Assembly (NCBI GenBank): GCA_025060695.1
Contig: JANXBH010000015.1
Span: 1 to 38,044, forward strand
DNA: 38,044 nucleotides
Reading direction: 5' to 3'
Origin: Caldifarciminota bacterium
GTDB lineage: Bacteria; Hydrothermota; Hydrothermia; LBFQ01; DSFT01
In this document: in pieces, positions 7,565 to 15,962 of the stretch
Position numbering within the stretch: position 1 is the stretch's first letter
Layout: each line of letters starts with the position of its first letter
Program-made: the position numbers and the translations under genes
The notes under the pieces: model-generated
The model's database searches: none
What the model was told of the DNA's origin: nothing
The model's input: only the letters and a program-made list of their open reading frames with translations

Positions 7565-9879
7565 ATTCTCCTTACTCTATAATTTTTATTTTCTAACTTA
7601 TTGATAATTTCCATTAGAGTGTAATTCACTTCTTCGTCTTTTAGTGTCCTTTCATCTGAACCAAACACTAATCTTATAGTAATGCTTCTATTTCCTATTC
7701 CAATATTTTCTCCTTCATATACGTCAATAGGATAGAAGTCTAATAAATGCGGTATGTGCATTTCTCTAATTAAGCCCTCAAGAGATGCATAGTAATCGTT
7801 TTTACTAAGAATAATGGAAATGTCCTTTTCTATTCTTGGGTATTTTGATATTTCTTTATAGATTGATTGCTTTGGCTCTATTAATTCAATCTCACACGCA
7901 AAAACAGGAAATTTAATATCATATTCCTTTAATATACTTCTTCTTAATTCTCCTATGAAACCTACTATTTTCCCATCTACATAAATATCTAAACACGTTC
8001 TTAAAAAGTCTCTACTTGAAACTTTAAATTCATAATTGTAATTTAAATATTCAAGAAGTGCTGATATATCTCCTTTTAACTCATAAATACTATGTTCTTC
8101 ATTACTTTCAAAATACCACCTTATTTTTTTTCCACCAATAATAATTCCAAGACTCTCAATTTCCATACTATTTCTATATACACTTCCATATTCCATAAGC
8201 TTTGTTCCATAACTATTTCTTCTAATATTAAGCGAAAGGCTTTCAAGTAATGAGGAAATAACGTAATTTCTATAAACATTCATCTCCGTGCTAATAGGAT
8301 TTAAAACCTTTAAATAGTTGTTTGAAAATAATTTTGCTTTTTTTTCAGATATTAAACTATACGTCTTTGCTTCGTAGTAGCCTCTTGGAAGTAGAAAGTC
8401 TATAGCTGTGCTATAAACATTATATCTCTTACTTTCTATAGCTGTATTTAAAATTTTTACTTCATAATTTGAATTGATATTTTCAATGCCTACATGTTTC
8501 ATCACTTCTTCTGCTATATCATAAATATTTTCAATATCGTCTCTATGATATGGTATTTCATATAAATTTTCGCTTAGCTTCTTAATACCTATACTCCTTA
8601 GTATTTCTAAAAGTTTTTCTTCGGTTATATCTGTCCCAAGTATACTATTTACTTCATCTAAACTTGCGTATATCTTTCTTTTCTCAATTTTCTTACTATA
8701 TACATCAATTGCTTTATATACCTTACCATTTGCATACTTATTTAGTAAATATCCTGCTCTCTTTGAAGCAATTTCTACGAAATCCCAATTTAGCCCTTTT
8801 TCAAATCTAATAGAGGACTGGGTTTTTAACTTTAGTATTCTGCTTGCCTTTGATATATAGCTTTTATTAAACAAAGCACTTTCTAAGAAAACATTCTTTG
8901 TATTTTCAGATATAGAACTTTCTAATTCTCCTATTATACCCGCAATAGCTATGGGTTTATTAACATCTGAGATTAATAGAACATCCTCAGGAAGTTCTCT
9001 TTCTATTTGATCAAGACATAGAATTTTTTCTTTTTCTCTTGATTTTCTCACGATTACTTTTTTGTATATTTTATCTAAATCAAATGCATGTAATGGCTGA
9101 CCTATTTCCCACATTACAAAATTAGTAATGTCTACCACATTGTTTATAGTATTAAAGCCAAGTATGTGAAGTTTATACCTTAAAAAGTCTGGGCTTTGCT
9201 TAATTTTAACATCCTTAATTATTCTTCCCATGTATCTATAGCATCCGTCATAGTCCAAAATTTCAATTGGAAAACCGATATGTTCCAATTCATCTTCATC
9301 TAACATGTCTGGTATTTTTATATTTAAATTTAAGTAGCTTGCAATTTCCCTTGCAATACCTAATAGACCCATTAAATCAGCCCTATTTGGAAATATATAA
9401 AGTTCGTAGATGTAATCATCTAATTGTAAATATTCTAAAATATTATCATCCAGTTTAAAGTTTTCTGGTAATTTAATAAGTCTATCTAAATTGGATATAC
9501 CAAGTTCTTTTTCAGAGGCTAACATACCTTCGGAAACATACTCCCTTCCTTGTCTTTTTATATATTTCTTTGAAATGACCTCTCCACTACTTAGTTTTGC
9601 ACCTTCTCTTAAAAATACCGCTTTTTCATATATATCAATTTGTGCTGTTGTTATTACTTGGAAATATCCAAATTTAGTCCTTATCTTGACTATTTTCAAA
9701 TTTCCGTCAATTTCTATGCTTTCTACTATTGCAGGAGATATATGTTCCTTCAAACCATCAGCTAAATATCTAAAACTTTCAACTTCTATACCTTTTTCTT
9801 CAAAAAGCTCTTTTAGCTCGTAAGGGCTAAGATTAAATTCTAAAATAGCATTTTTTAATTCTTTATATAAAATTTTCAT
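7561..9879 (-). CDS. pheT: Phenylalanine--tRNA ligase beta subunit
   Basis: PheT forms the alpha2-beta2 enzyme with PheS that charges tRNA-Phe. The 772 residues show the expected order: N-terminal segment (SPYELKELFEEKGIEVE), an EMAP-like tRNA-binding domain at about 40-150 (ending EGMLASEKELGI), B3/B4 editing region (NNVVDITNFVMWEIGQPLHAFD), B5 domain, catalytic-like core, and a C-terminal ferredoxin-fold anticodon-binding domain (YPRIEKDISIIL to the end). It overlaps nuoJ and the coiled-coil gene by 4 bases each. pheS is not in the window, so pheS and pheT are separated here. Confidence 0.96.
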   Translation of the reverse strand: MKILYKELKNAILEFNLSPYELKELFEEKGIEVESFRYLADGLKEHISPAIVESIEIDGNLKIVKIRTKFGYFQVITTAQIDIYEKAVFLREGAKLSSGEVISKKYIKRQGREYVSEGMLASEKELGISNLDRLIKLPENFKLDDNILEYLQLDDYIYELYIFPNRADLMGLLGIAREIASYLNLNIKIPDMLDEDELEHIGFPIEILDYDGCYRYMGRIIKDVKIKQSPDFLRYKLHILGFNTINNVVDITNFVMWEIGQPLHAFDLDKIYKKVIVRKSREKEKILCLDQIERELPEDVLLISDVNKPIAIAGIIGELESSISENTKNVFLESALFNKSYISKASRILKLKTQSSIRFEKGLNWDFVEIASKRAGYLLNKYANGKVYKAIDVYSKKIEKRKIYASLDEVNSILGTDITEEKLLEILRSIGIKKLSENLYEIPYHRDDIENIYDIAEEVMKHVGIENINSNYEVKILNTAIESKRYNVYSTAIDFLLPRGYYEAKTYSLISEKKAKLFSNNYLKVLNPISTEMNVYRNYVISSLLESLSLNIRRNSYGTKLMEYGSVYRNSMEIESLGIIIGGKKIRWYFESNEEHSIYELKGDISALLEYLNYNYEFKVSSRDFLRTCLDIYVDGKIVGFIGELRRSILKEYDIKFPVFACEIELIEPKQSIYKEISKYPRIEKDISIILSKNDYYASLEGLIREMHIPHLLDFYPIDVYEGENIGIGNRSITIRLVFGSDERTLKDEEVNYTLMEIINKLENKNYRVRRM

Positions 9880-10361
9880 TCTTCTTGCTTTCTACCTATT
9901 ATAATTGCAATTACTATAGCGAGTAAGAGTAATATTGAAGCTAACTCAAATGGGATGAGATATTTGGTAAGTAATAGCTCTCCTATCTTCTCAACTTTAC
10001 CCTCTTGCCCCAACTTAAAGTTTGGAAGTTTTGCAAGATACAAGCTTACAGATATTCCAATAAATAGTACGATTGTGATAATTAAGCCTAATAAACCCTT
10101 AAACGAAAAGTCAAAGTCAGATAGTGGTTCTCTTAAGTTTAGAAGCATTATAACGAAAAGGAAAAAAACTACGATAGCACCCGAGTAAACTATAATTTGT
10201 ATAATTCCTAAGAAAGGGGCGTTTAAAATAAAGTATATAACGGCAAGTGATATAAAGTTTAGTAAAAGACCAAGTCCGCTGTAGATGGGTTTTCTATGTA
10301 AAAGAACAAGCAATGCTCCAATTAAACCAAAGAGTGAAAATATTGTTATAGCTATCAGCAT
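9876..10361 (-). CDS. nuoJ: NADH-quinone oxidoreductase subunit J
   Basis: NuoJ is a membrane subunit of complex I, contributing to the proton channel region of the membrane arm. The 161 residues form about five membrane helices, with the family-typical segment GIIQIIVYSGAIVVFFLFVI followed by MLLNLRE. The ATG lies 9 bases after a TAAAAT box. It overlaps pheT by 4 bases and heads that operon. No other nuo gene is nearby, so it is detached from the usual nuoA-N cluster. The family assignment is strong; incorporation into a complex I is inferred. Confidence 0.88.
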   Translation of the reverse strand: MLIAITIFSLFGLIGALLVLLHRKPIYSGLGLLLNFISLAVIYFILNAPFLGIIQIIVYSGAIVVFFLFVIMLLNLREPLSDFDFSFKGLLGLIITIVLFIGISVSLYLAKLPNFKLGQEGKVEKIGELLLTKYLIPFELASILLLLAIVIAIIIGRKQEE

Positions 10362-10368
10362 AGTATGG

Positions 10369-10379
10369 AAATTTTAAAG
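10369..10379 (-). promoter_or_regulatory. -10-like box of the nuoJ-pheT-rny-tldD operon
   Basis: CTTTAAAATTT on the minus strand has its TAAAAT core 9 bases before the nuoJ ATG. It lies in the 20-base gap after the epimerase gene. Confidence 0.5.
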
Positions 10380-10381
10380 CT

Positions 10382-11452
10382 TTACTTAGAAATATTTAAT
10401 AGTTCATCTATTATGATTTTAGATGGATAGTATCTTGTGAATTCTTTTCTTCTTCTAAAATTGTAATAATTTTCAAAAAAGTAGTCTATTTTCTTATCAT
10501 CAAACTCAGAGAGCATAGCGGTTTCATTTAAACCTACTTCCCTTTCAGTTTTATTTCTTAACAGTAAGCATGGAACATTCAGATAGTAGGTTTCCTCTTG
10601 CAGTCCTCCCCCATCACTTATGACAAATGAACTATCCCTTACTAATTCCATAAAGGATATATAATCCAAATAGCCCATCATTTCTATATTTTTATTTTGC
10701 TTTAATATTTCAAATAGTCCATATGCCTTAAGTTGTCTTTCACTTGGCTTATGTAAAATGTACTTAACTTTCTTTAAATTTGATGCTTTTATAATTACTT
10801 CTACAGCCTTTTTAAATCTTTCTTTATTATAAATTGTTTCTTGTCTATGTATTGCACATACTATGTAGTTAGAATTTCTCGGATCATCTTCCTTTGGTTT
10901 TACAAATTCGCATAAAACATCGTAAACAGTATTTTGTTTAGTATTTATAATGATTTTTTTATTTTGATATTTTTTTAAATTTCCATATGCCCAGTCTGAT
11001 GGAGCAAATAGAAAATTTGAAAAGTGCATAGAGATTATCCTTATAATTTCCTCAGGAAAGGGATGAAGTAGATTGAAGGATCTTAAGCCTGATTCTATAT
11101 GAGCAACTTTTAAACCAAAGAGCTTTCCTATAAAAACTGCAAAAAGTGTAGAAATGGTATCACCTTGAGTTATTAAAATCTTATGTTTTTTTAACTCCTT
11201 GTAGTGCTTTAAGCTATTGAAAAATATTTTCAAAAGAAATAAGGGTATTTCATATATTTTTGAAAGGTCCTTTTTTGATCTGTTTAACTCAATATCAGGT
11301 GCTTTTATATTAAACTTTCTTTCAAGTATTCTATTTAGAGAAGGGTGCTGGTTAGTTTGAACATAAAGATAATCTATATTTCTTCTTTGAAGCTCTATCA
11401 TAACACCTGCAGTTTTTATTAATTGTCCCTTTGTCCCTATGAGAATTATCAA
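10382..11452 (-). CDS. wecB: Non-hydrolysing UDP-N-acetylglucosamine 2-epimerase family protein
   Basis: Members interconvert UDP-GlcNAc and UDP-ManNAc for surface polysaccharides. The 356-residue protein has the family signatures ITQGDTIST, GLKVAHIESGLRSF, the HPFPEE segment, AIHRQE, and the C-terminal nucleotide-binding SDGGGLQEE followed by ETAMLSEFD. The start is TTG, 8 bases after a TAAAAT box on the minus strand and without a Shine-Dalgarno sequence. It is divergent from lapA, so envelope polysaccharide and LPS-control genes lie together. The gene symbol marks the family; the exact sugar product is not proved. Confidence 0.82.
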   Translation of the reverse strand: MIILIGTKGQLIKTAGVMIELQRRNIDYLYVQTNQHPSLNRILERKFNIKAPDIELNRSKKDLSKIYEIPLFLLKIFFNSLKHYKELKKHKILITQGDTISTLFAVFIGKLFGLKVAHIESGLRSFNLLHPFPEEIIRIISMHFSNFLFAPSDWAYGNLKKYQNKKIIINTKQNTVYDVLCEFVKPKEDDPRNSNYIVCAIHRQETIYNKERFKKAVEVIIKASNLKKVKYILHKPSERQLKAYGLFEILKQNKNIEMMGYLDYISFMELVRDSSFVISDGGGLQEETYYLNVPCLLLRNKTEREVGLNETAMLSEFDDKKIDYFFENYYNFRRRKEFTRYYPSKIIIDELLNISK

Positions 11453-11458
11453 ATTTGC

Positions 11459-11469
11459 AAATTTTAAAG
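11459..11469 (-). promoter_or_regulatory. -10-like box of the epimerase gene
   Basis: CTTTAAAATTT on the minus strand has its core 8 bases before the TTG start. Confidence 0.45.
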
Positions 11470-11490
11470 TTTTTAAAATATAGAAAAAGC

Positions 11491-11501
11491 CTTTAAAATT
11501 T
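11491..11501 (+). promoter_or_regulatory. -10-like box of lapA-lapB
   Basis: CTTTAAAATTT has its TAAAAT core ending 6 bases before the ATG of lapA. This gap decides for that ATG over the TTG 6 bases upstream. Confidence 0.5.
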
Positions 11502-11505
11502 GTAT

Positions 11506-11802
11506 ATGACTTTCCTTCGTTTTATTGTAATATTATTCTTAAGTTTTCTACTATTCTTCTTTCTGTTGGAAAATACCCAAAATAGAGTGAGTTTTCACAT
11601 ATTTGGTGATATCTATGAGGATGTGCCACTGTGGATAGTTATCTTTATTTCATTTATTTTTGGTTTTGCATTTTCATCAATTTTAGGACTTATTGAAATT
11701 GTAAGGTCAAAAATGCAATTAAATCAAAAAGAAAAAAAAATTAGGCATCTTGAGAACGAATTAGATGAACTAAGGAAGTTTCTTATGGAGGAAGAACGAT
11801 GA
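11506..11802 (+). CDS. lapA: LapA-domain inner-membrane protein
   Basis: LapA partners LapB in controlling lipopolysaccharide synthesis in proteobacteria. The 98-residue protein has two membrane helices (ILFLSFLLFFFLLENTQ and PLWIVIFISFIFGFAFSSIL) with the family's N-x-V-x-F strand between them, then a charged C-terminal coiled coil. I choose the ATG that lies exactly 6 bases after the TAAAAT box. A TTG two codons upstream is possible but would be too close to the box. The 3' end overlaps the next gene by 4 bases, which strengthens the LapA-LapB reading. Confidence 0.8.
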   Translation: MTFLRFIVILFLSFLLFFFLLENTQNRVSFHIFGDIYEDVPLWIVIFISFIFGFAFSSILGLIEIVRSKMQLNQKEKKIRHLENELDELRKFLMEEER

Positions 11803-12941
11803 TATGGATTTACGTTGCTATACTCTTGATAATTCTGTTTTTTATATTTGGCTATTTAAGGGAGTTATATACACCTAAATATGCACCAAGTAGAGAAATT
11901 ATTAGAAAAGTAGATGAAATTTTAAAACATCCTGTAAATACTGCTATTAGTCTTCTAAAGGAACAGCTTAAGTTTTCAAAAATTAGCGATAAATACTATA
12001 TTTATTTAAATATAGCATTTTTATATATGCAAATGGGTCAGCTTGAAAAAGCACTCAGGCTTTCTAGATCATTGATAGTAGGCGCATATATTGACGAAAA
12101 CATAAGAAAAAGAGCAATTTTACTTGTCGGAGAGATATACTTGAAGCTAAATAGAGTAAAAGAAGGACTTGATTTTCTTTTAGAGCATAGAATTGAAGAT
12201 AAAAACTATTACTTTTTAATTGCAAAATTTTACGAATATCAAAAGGATTATAAAAATTCCGCTTATTACTATAAGAAAATCATCCATGATATGGAAAAAC
12301 AGCAATTTTCAAATATATTATCTAAGCTGTCAATTAGTGCTTCAAGAAATGGTGAAATGGAGATTTCTAAGAAACTAATAGCGGAAGCAAGTAAAATATA
12401 CGAAGATGGGCTTTTGATTTTAGCAAGGGGAATATATCAATTTTATAGTAATGATTTAGAAAGAGCAATAGAGCTGTTTAGGGAAGGTTTAAATAAAAGT
12501 CCGAATTTATATAGTCTAATAAAAGATGAGCTAAAAGAAGCTTATTTTGAAATTGGAAATTTTGAAGATTTTTTAAACTACCTTAAAAGTGTAGAAAATC
12601 CAGTGGCTAAGTTGGACTACATTAGAACACTTTGTAATATGGGTGAATTTGAATTGGCAAGAGATTTCTTTTATGAAAATAAACACGTTTTTTCATCAAA
12701 TTTAAATCTTATTTCAAAGGTATATCAAGTTTTAAGAGATGAAAGTGTAATAAAAGATATTCTTGAATTGGCAAGAAATACGAGTTTATATAGATGTTCT
12801 TCCTGTAATGGTGAATTTAGTAGCTTTTACATTGAGTGTCCGAATTGTTATAGAATAGGTACATTAGAGGTGATTTATGAGAGAAAGAAAGTCCTTTCTG
12901 AAGAAATAATAACTGAAATACCTGAGGAGTATATTGAATAG
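11799..12941 (+). CDS. lapB: LapB-like TPR protein with C-terminal zinc-ribbon motif
   Basis: In E. coli LapB (YciM) is an inner-membrane TPR protein with a rubredoxin-like metal domain that steers LpxC proteolysis and LPS assembly. This 380-residue protein has one N-terminal helix (WIYVAILLIILFFIFGYL), TPR-like helical repeats from about 50 to 325, and a C-terminal pair of CxxC motifs (CSSCNGEF and CPNC) just as in LapB. The gene follows lapA with a 4-base overlap. The order and architecture match; regulation of LpxC here is inferred, and lpxC is not in the window. Confidence 0.82.
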   Translation: MIWIYVAILLIILFFIFGYLRELYTPKYAPSREIIRKVDEILKHPVNTAISLLKEQLKFSKISDKYYIYLNIAFLYMQMGQLEKALRLSRSLIVGAYIDENIRKRAILLVGEIYLKLNRVKEGLDFLLEHRIEDKNYYFLIAKFYEYQKDYKNSAYYYKKIIHDMEKQQFSNILSKLSISASRNGEMEISKKLIAEASKIYEDGLLILARGIYQFYSNDLERAIELFREGLNKSPNLYSLIKDELKEAYFEIGNFEDFLNYLKSVENPVAKLDYIRTLCNMGEFELARDFFYENKHVFSSNLNLISKVYQVLRDESVIKDILELARNTSLYRCSSCNGEFSSFYIECPNCYRIGTLEVIYERKKVLSEEIITEIPEEYIE

Positions 12942-12964
12942 TAAAACCATAGCTCATGAAGAAT

Positions 12965-14566
12965 TCACTTATCTAAAAAGTATTCTTTTATTGCTTCTAT
13001 TATATGAGAATATCTTTCTTCATTTAGACTATTTAGTTCAAGTAATACTCTTGCTCCAAAGGGTTGGATAAGAATTTGATAGCTTGAATTGAAAACTGGT
13101 ATATTTAGTCTATTAGATAGTTTCTCTGAGAGCTTTTTGCCGTTTTTGTCCATTTCGTAAAATTTTATGCTTTCTTTCTGATTAGTGTATTTAAAGAATA
13201 TTAAAATATCGTTGTTAAACTCTACGGACTTTTTTATTGCTAAAAGTTCTTGTTCAAACCTAAATATGTAAACTTCAGCTCCAAAAAACCAAAGTCTTGT
13301 GGCAATTTCATGAACTTCATCAAAGTACTCATATAAGATGAGTATTCTTTTTTTATAAAATATTCCGTCATATAATTTGTTTAATTTGAAGAATTTCTGC
13401 TCCGAAAGGTCAATATCCATTGGTTGATAGCCCTTTGCTATAATCTTTAACTTTGGTCTGCTTGAAAATATATATTCATTAAATATTCTATATACTCTAT
13501 CTTCGCTTATACCATAACCTTCATCTACACCCTCTAATTTTGCCCAAAATAAAAATCCATCGTTTAATTGAATTTTCTCTTTAAATACTTGATTTGAAAT
13601 TTTTATTTCAATGTCATAAACTTCACAAGGTTCTTCATATACAAATGAAGTCTTTCCGTCTTTTGTGGCAAGACTATATTTTTTACCATTGACAGATATT
13701 TCTATTTCTAAATTATCAGAAATTCTCTCAAGGAAAATGTCATAAAAAACCACATTTATTAAATTTGGCATATTCTTATAACCAGGAAACACGTCTATTG
13801 CATAACTTCTTACTATGTTATTTATCTTTAATTCAAAAGTATGAGAAGGATAGCCTTGATAATTTCTAAGATTTAACCTTAAGTTTCCACTTCTTGTAAG
13901 ATATACATATGCTTTGTTTTCTCTTTTCTGTATTATTATCCTTTCATTGTCTATATATGCTGAGCTTTTTTGTGCATCCCACATACCTTCAATATCTAAA
14001 GTAAGCACATTATTTCTTATTTCAAAATTATTTATTTTTGGATAACTTATTTTTATGAATTCCTTTATAGCTTCATGAATTGCTTTTACTGTATTTTCAT
14101 ACAGCTCATCACTATAATATTTTATATAATACGACTCTACTAATACACTGATTGGGGCATTGTTTCTTAAAACAGTATAGAATGCGGGAAATGGCTTAAT
14201 TGATGGTATTTTTAGATATTTTTCTAAAAACATGGTAAGAACTTCTGCAAACTTTAGTGATGGTCCATCATCTTCCCACCTATAGTAAACTTCAATTCTA
14301 TTTCCAAAATCCTCATAACTACTATTGTGATGTATTGAAATGAATATATCGGGCATAACTCTGTTAGTAAATTCAACTCTATCTTTCAATGTTAATTCCC
14401 TGTCTTCGTATCTAGAGAGAATTACTATATAATTGTCTTTTTCAAGAAGTGATTTTAGTTTTAAAGCTGTTTTAAGATTTATTTCTTTTTCTAATATATT
14501 GCCGTAGAGTGCACCAGTTTCACTACCGCCATGCCCTGGATCTAAAAGTATTTTAACTTGTTTCAT
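12965..14566 (-). CDS. N-acetylmuramoyl-L-alanine amidase with a second, degenerate amidase-like half
   Basis: Amidase_3 enzymes use zinc to cleave the amide between MurNAc and L-Ala in peptidoglycan. The first 175 residues are a clear domain with DPGHGG (zinc His), the EKEINL Glu region, FISIHHNSS (zinc His) and VLVESYY (catalytic Glu). Residues about 185-360 look like beta-sandwich material. The final 130 residues resemble the amidase fold again (GAEVYIFRF; NNDILIFFKYTN where the IHHN motif would be; RVLLELNSL; then HIIEAIKEYF), but the zinc ligands are gone. No signal peptide is visible before LLDPGHGG. The gene overlaps the 3' end of gatA by 14 bases. Confidence 0.85.
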   Translation of the reverse strand: MKQVKILLDPGHGGSETGALYGNILEKEINLKTALKLKSLLEKDNYIVILSRYEDRELTLKDRVEFTNRVMPDIFISIHHNSSYEDFGNRIEVYYRWEDDGPSLKFAEVLTMFLEKYLKIPSIKPFPAFYTVLRNNAPISVLVESYYIKYYSDELYENTVKAIHEAIKEFIKISYPKINNFEIRNNVLTLDIEGMWDAQKSSAYIDNERIIIQKRENKAYVYLTRSGNLRLNLRNYQGYPSHTFELKINNIVRSYAIDVFPGYKNMPNLINVVFYDIFLERISDNLEIEISVNGKKYSLATKDGKTSFVYEEPCEVYDIEIKISNQVFKEKIQLNDGFLFWAKLEGVDEGYGISEDRVYRIFNEYIFSSRPKLKIIAKGYQPMDIDLSEQKFFKLNKLYDGIFYKKRILILYEYFDEVHEIATRLWFFGAEVYIFRFEQELLAIKKSVEFNNDILIFFKYTNQKESIKFYEMDKNGKKLSEKLSNRLNIPVFNSSYQILIQPFGARVLLELNSLNEERYSHIIEAIKEYFLDK

Positions 14567-15962
14567 TGAATTCTACTTGATGTGCAAGGTCCAATATATC
14601 CTTTTCTCTAAAGTAATTTCCCATTATTTGAATACTAATAGGAAAACCATTTTTTGAAATTTTTACTGGGACGGAAATTGATGGAATACCTACAAGATTT
14701 GCTAATACTGTATATACATCTGCTAAATACATCTTTATTGGATCATCAAGTTTTTCACCTAATTTCCAAGGAAATACAGGGACAGTAGGTGTTATTATTA
14801 CATCAACCTTTTTAAACGCTTTCATAAATTCTTCTTTTATAAGCCTTCTTACTTTACTTGCTTTTATGTAGTATTCATCGTAATATCCATATGAAAGGCA
14901 AAATGTCCCTATTAGAATTCTTCTTTTTACTTCTTCTCCAAATCCTTCACTTCTTGTTTTTATATATAAATCCCATAAGTTATCACTGCTTCCTCTATAT
15001 CCATATCTTATACCATCGTATCTTAAAAGATTACTGCTTGCCTCAGATGAACTTATTATGTGATACACACTTAATGCGTATTTCCAATATTCTAACTTAA
15101 TATCCTCTACAATATGTCCTATATCTACTAATTTACTTATTGCATACTCAAAACCGTCTTTGATTTCCTTTTCTACATCTTCTGTAATTATATCTCTTGG
15201 TATTCCAACTTTATATCTTTTATTTATAAAAATATCCTCAATTTTTTCTACCTCTATATTTACACTTGTGCTGTCCTTTGGGTCATATCCCGAGATTACT
15301 CTATAAATAAGGGCCAAGTCTTTTACATTTAAGGCAATAGGTCCAATCTGGTCTAAGCTTGACGCAAATGCAACCAGTCCATATCTTGAAACTCTTCCAT
15401 ATGTTGGCTTTAATCCAACTACACCATTAAATGCACTAGGTTGTCTTATAGAACCACCTGTGTCCGAACCAAGTGATGCTGGCACTTCACCTAATTTTAC
15501 TGCAACTGCAGAACCTCCTGATGAACCACCTGCTACGAAGCTATGATCTATTGCATTTTTTGTAGGACCAAAATATGAAAATTCAGTAGAACAACCCATA
15601 CCAAATTCATCTAAATTTGTCTTACCAATTATTATAGCTCCCTGATTTAATAGTCTTTTTACTGCTGTCGCGGAATAGGGACTTTTAAAACCAAGTAGTA
15701 TTCTTGAACCACACGTTAATTCCATACTCTCCACTGCTATATTGTCCTTTATAGCTATTGGAATACCATAAAGCTCAAATTCATCTACACTATATTTAGA
15801 GAGTTCAATTGCTCTATCTAATGCCTCTTCTTTGTATATATTTATAAATGCATTATAAATCTCTTCCTTTTCTTCAATAACCTTTATGTATTCGGATACA
15901 ATTTCATATGGGGTTGTTTCTTTTTTTCTATATAGTTCTAAAATTTGCAATATTGTTTTCAT
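14553..15962 (-). CDS. gatA: Aspartyl/glutamyl-tRNA(Asn/Gln) amidotransferase subunit A
   Basis: GatA is the amidase subunit of GatCAB, which converts misacylated Glu-tRNA-Gln or Asp-tRNA-Asn to the amidated form. The 469 residues are typical. The Ser-cisSer-Lys machinery is visible: the Lys in IPIAIKDNIAV, GGSSGGSAVAV and LGSDTGGSIRQPSAFNG, then the GLKPTYGRVSRYGLVAFASS signature. It starts in an ATGA overlap with glmU, and no gatB or gatC is beside it. Confidence 0.96.
   Translation of the reverse strand: MKTILQILELYRKKETTPYEIVSEYIKVIEEKEEIYNAFINIYKEEALDRAIELSKYSVDEFELYGIPIAIKDNIAVESMELTCGSRILLGFKSPYSATAVKRLLNQGAIIIGKTNLDEFGMGCSTEFSYFGPTKNAIDHSFVAGGSSGGSAVAVKLGEVPASLGSDTGGSIRQPSAFNGVVGLKPTYGRVSRYGLVAFASSLDQIGPIALNVKDLALIYRVISGYDPKDSTSVNIEVEKIEDIFINKRYKVGIPRDIITEDVEKEIKDGFEYAISKLVDIGHIVEDIKLEYWKYALSVYHIISSSEASSNLLRYDGIRYGYRGSSDNLWDLYIKTRSEGFGEEVKRRILIGTFCLSYGYYDEYYIKASKVRRLIKEEFMKAFKKVDVIITPTVPVFPWKLGEKLDDPIKMYLADVYTVLANLVGIPSISVPVKISKNGFPISIQIMGNYFREKDILDLAHQVEFNETS

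Noticed and set aside
7359-7604. 81-codon Ser/Phe/Leu-rich plus-strand frame over the coiled-coil gene
   Set aside because: Its composition is just the complement of a Glu/Lys/Leu coiled coil; the minus-strand gene overlaps its neighbours correctly.
9491-9823. 110-codon plus-strand frame inside pheT
   Set aside because: It is opposite the well-conserved tRNA-binding domain of pheT and has no independent support.
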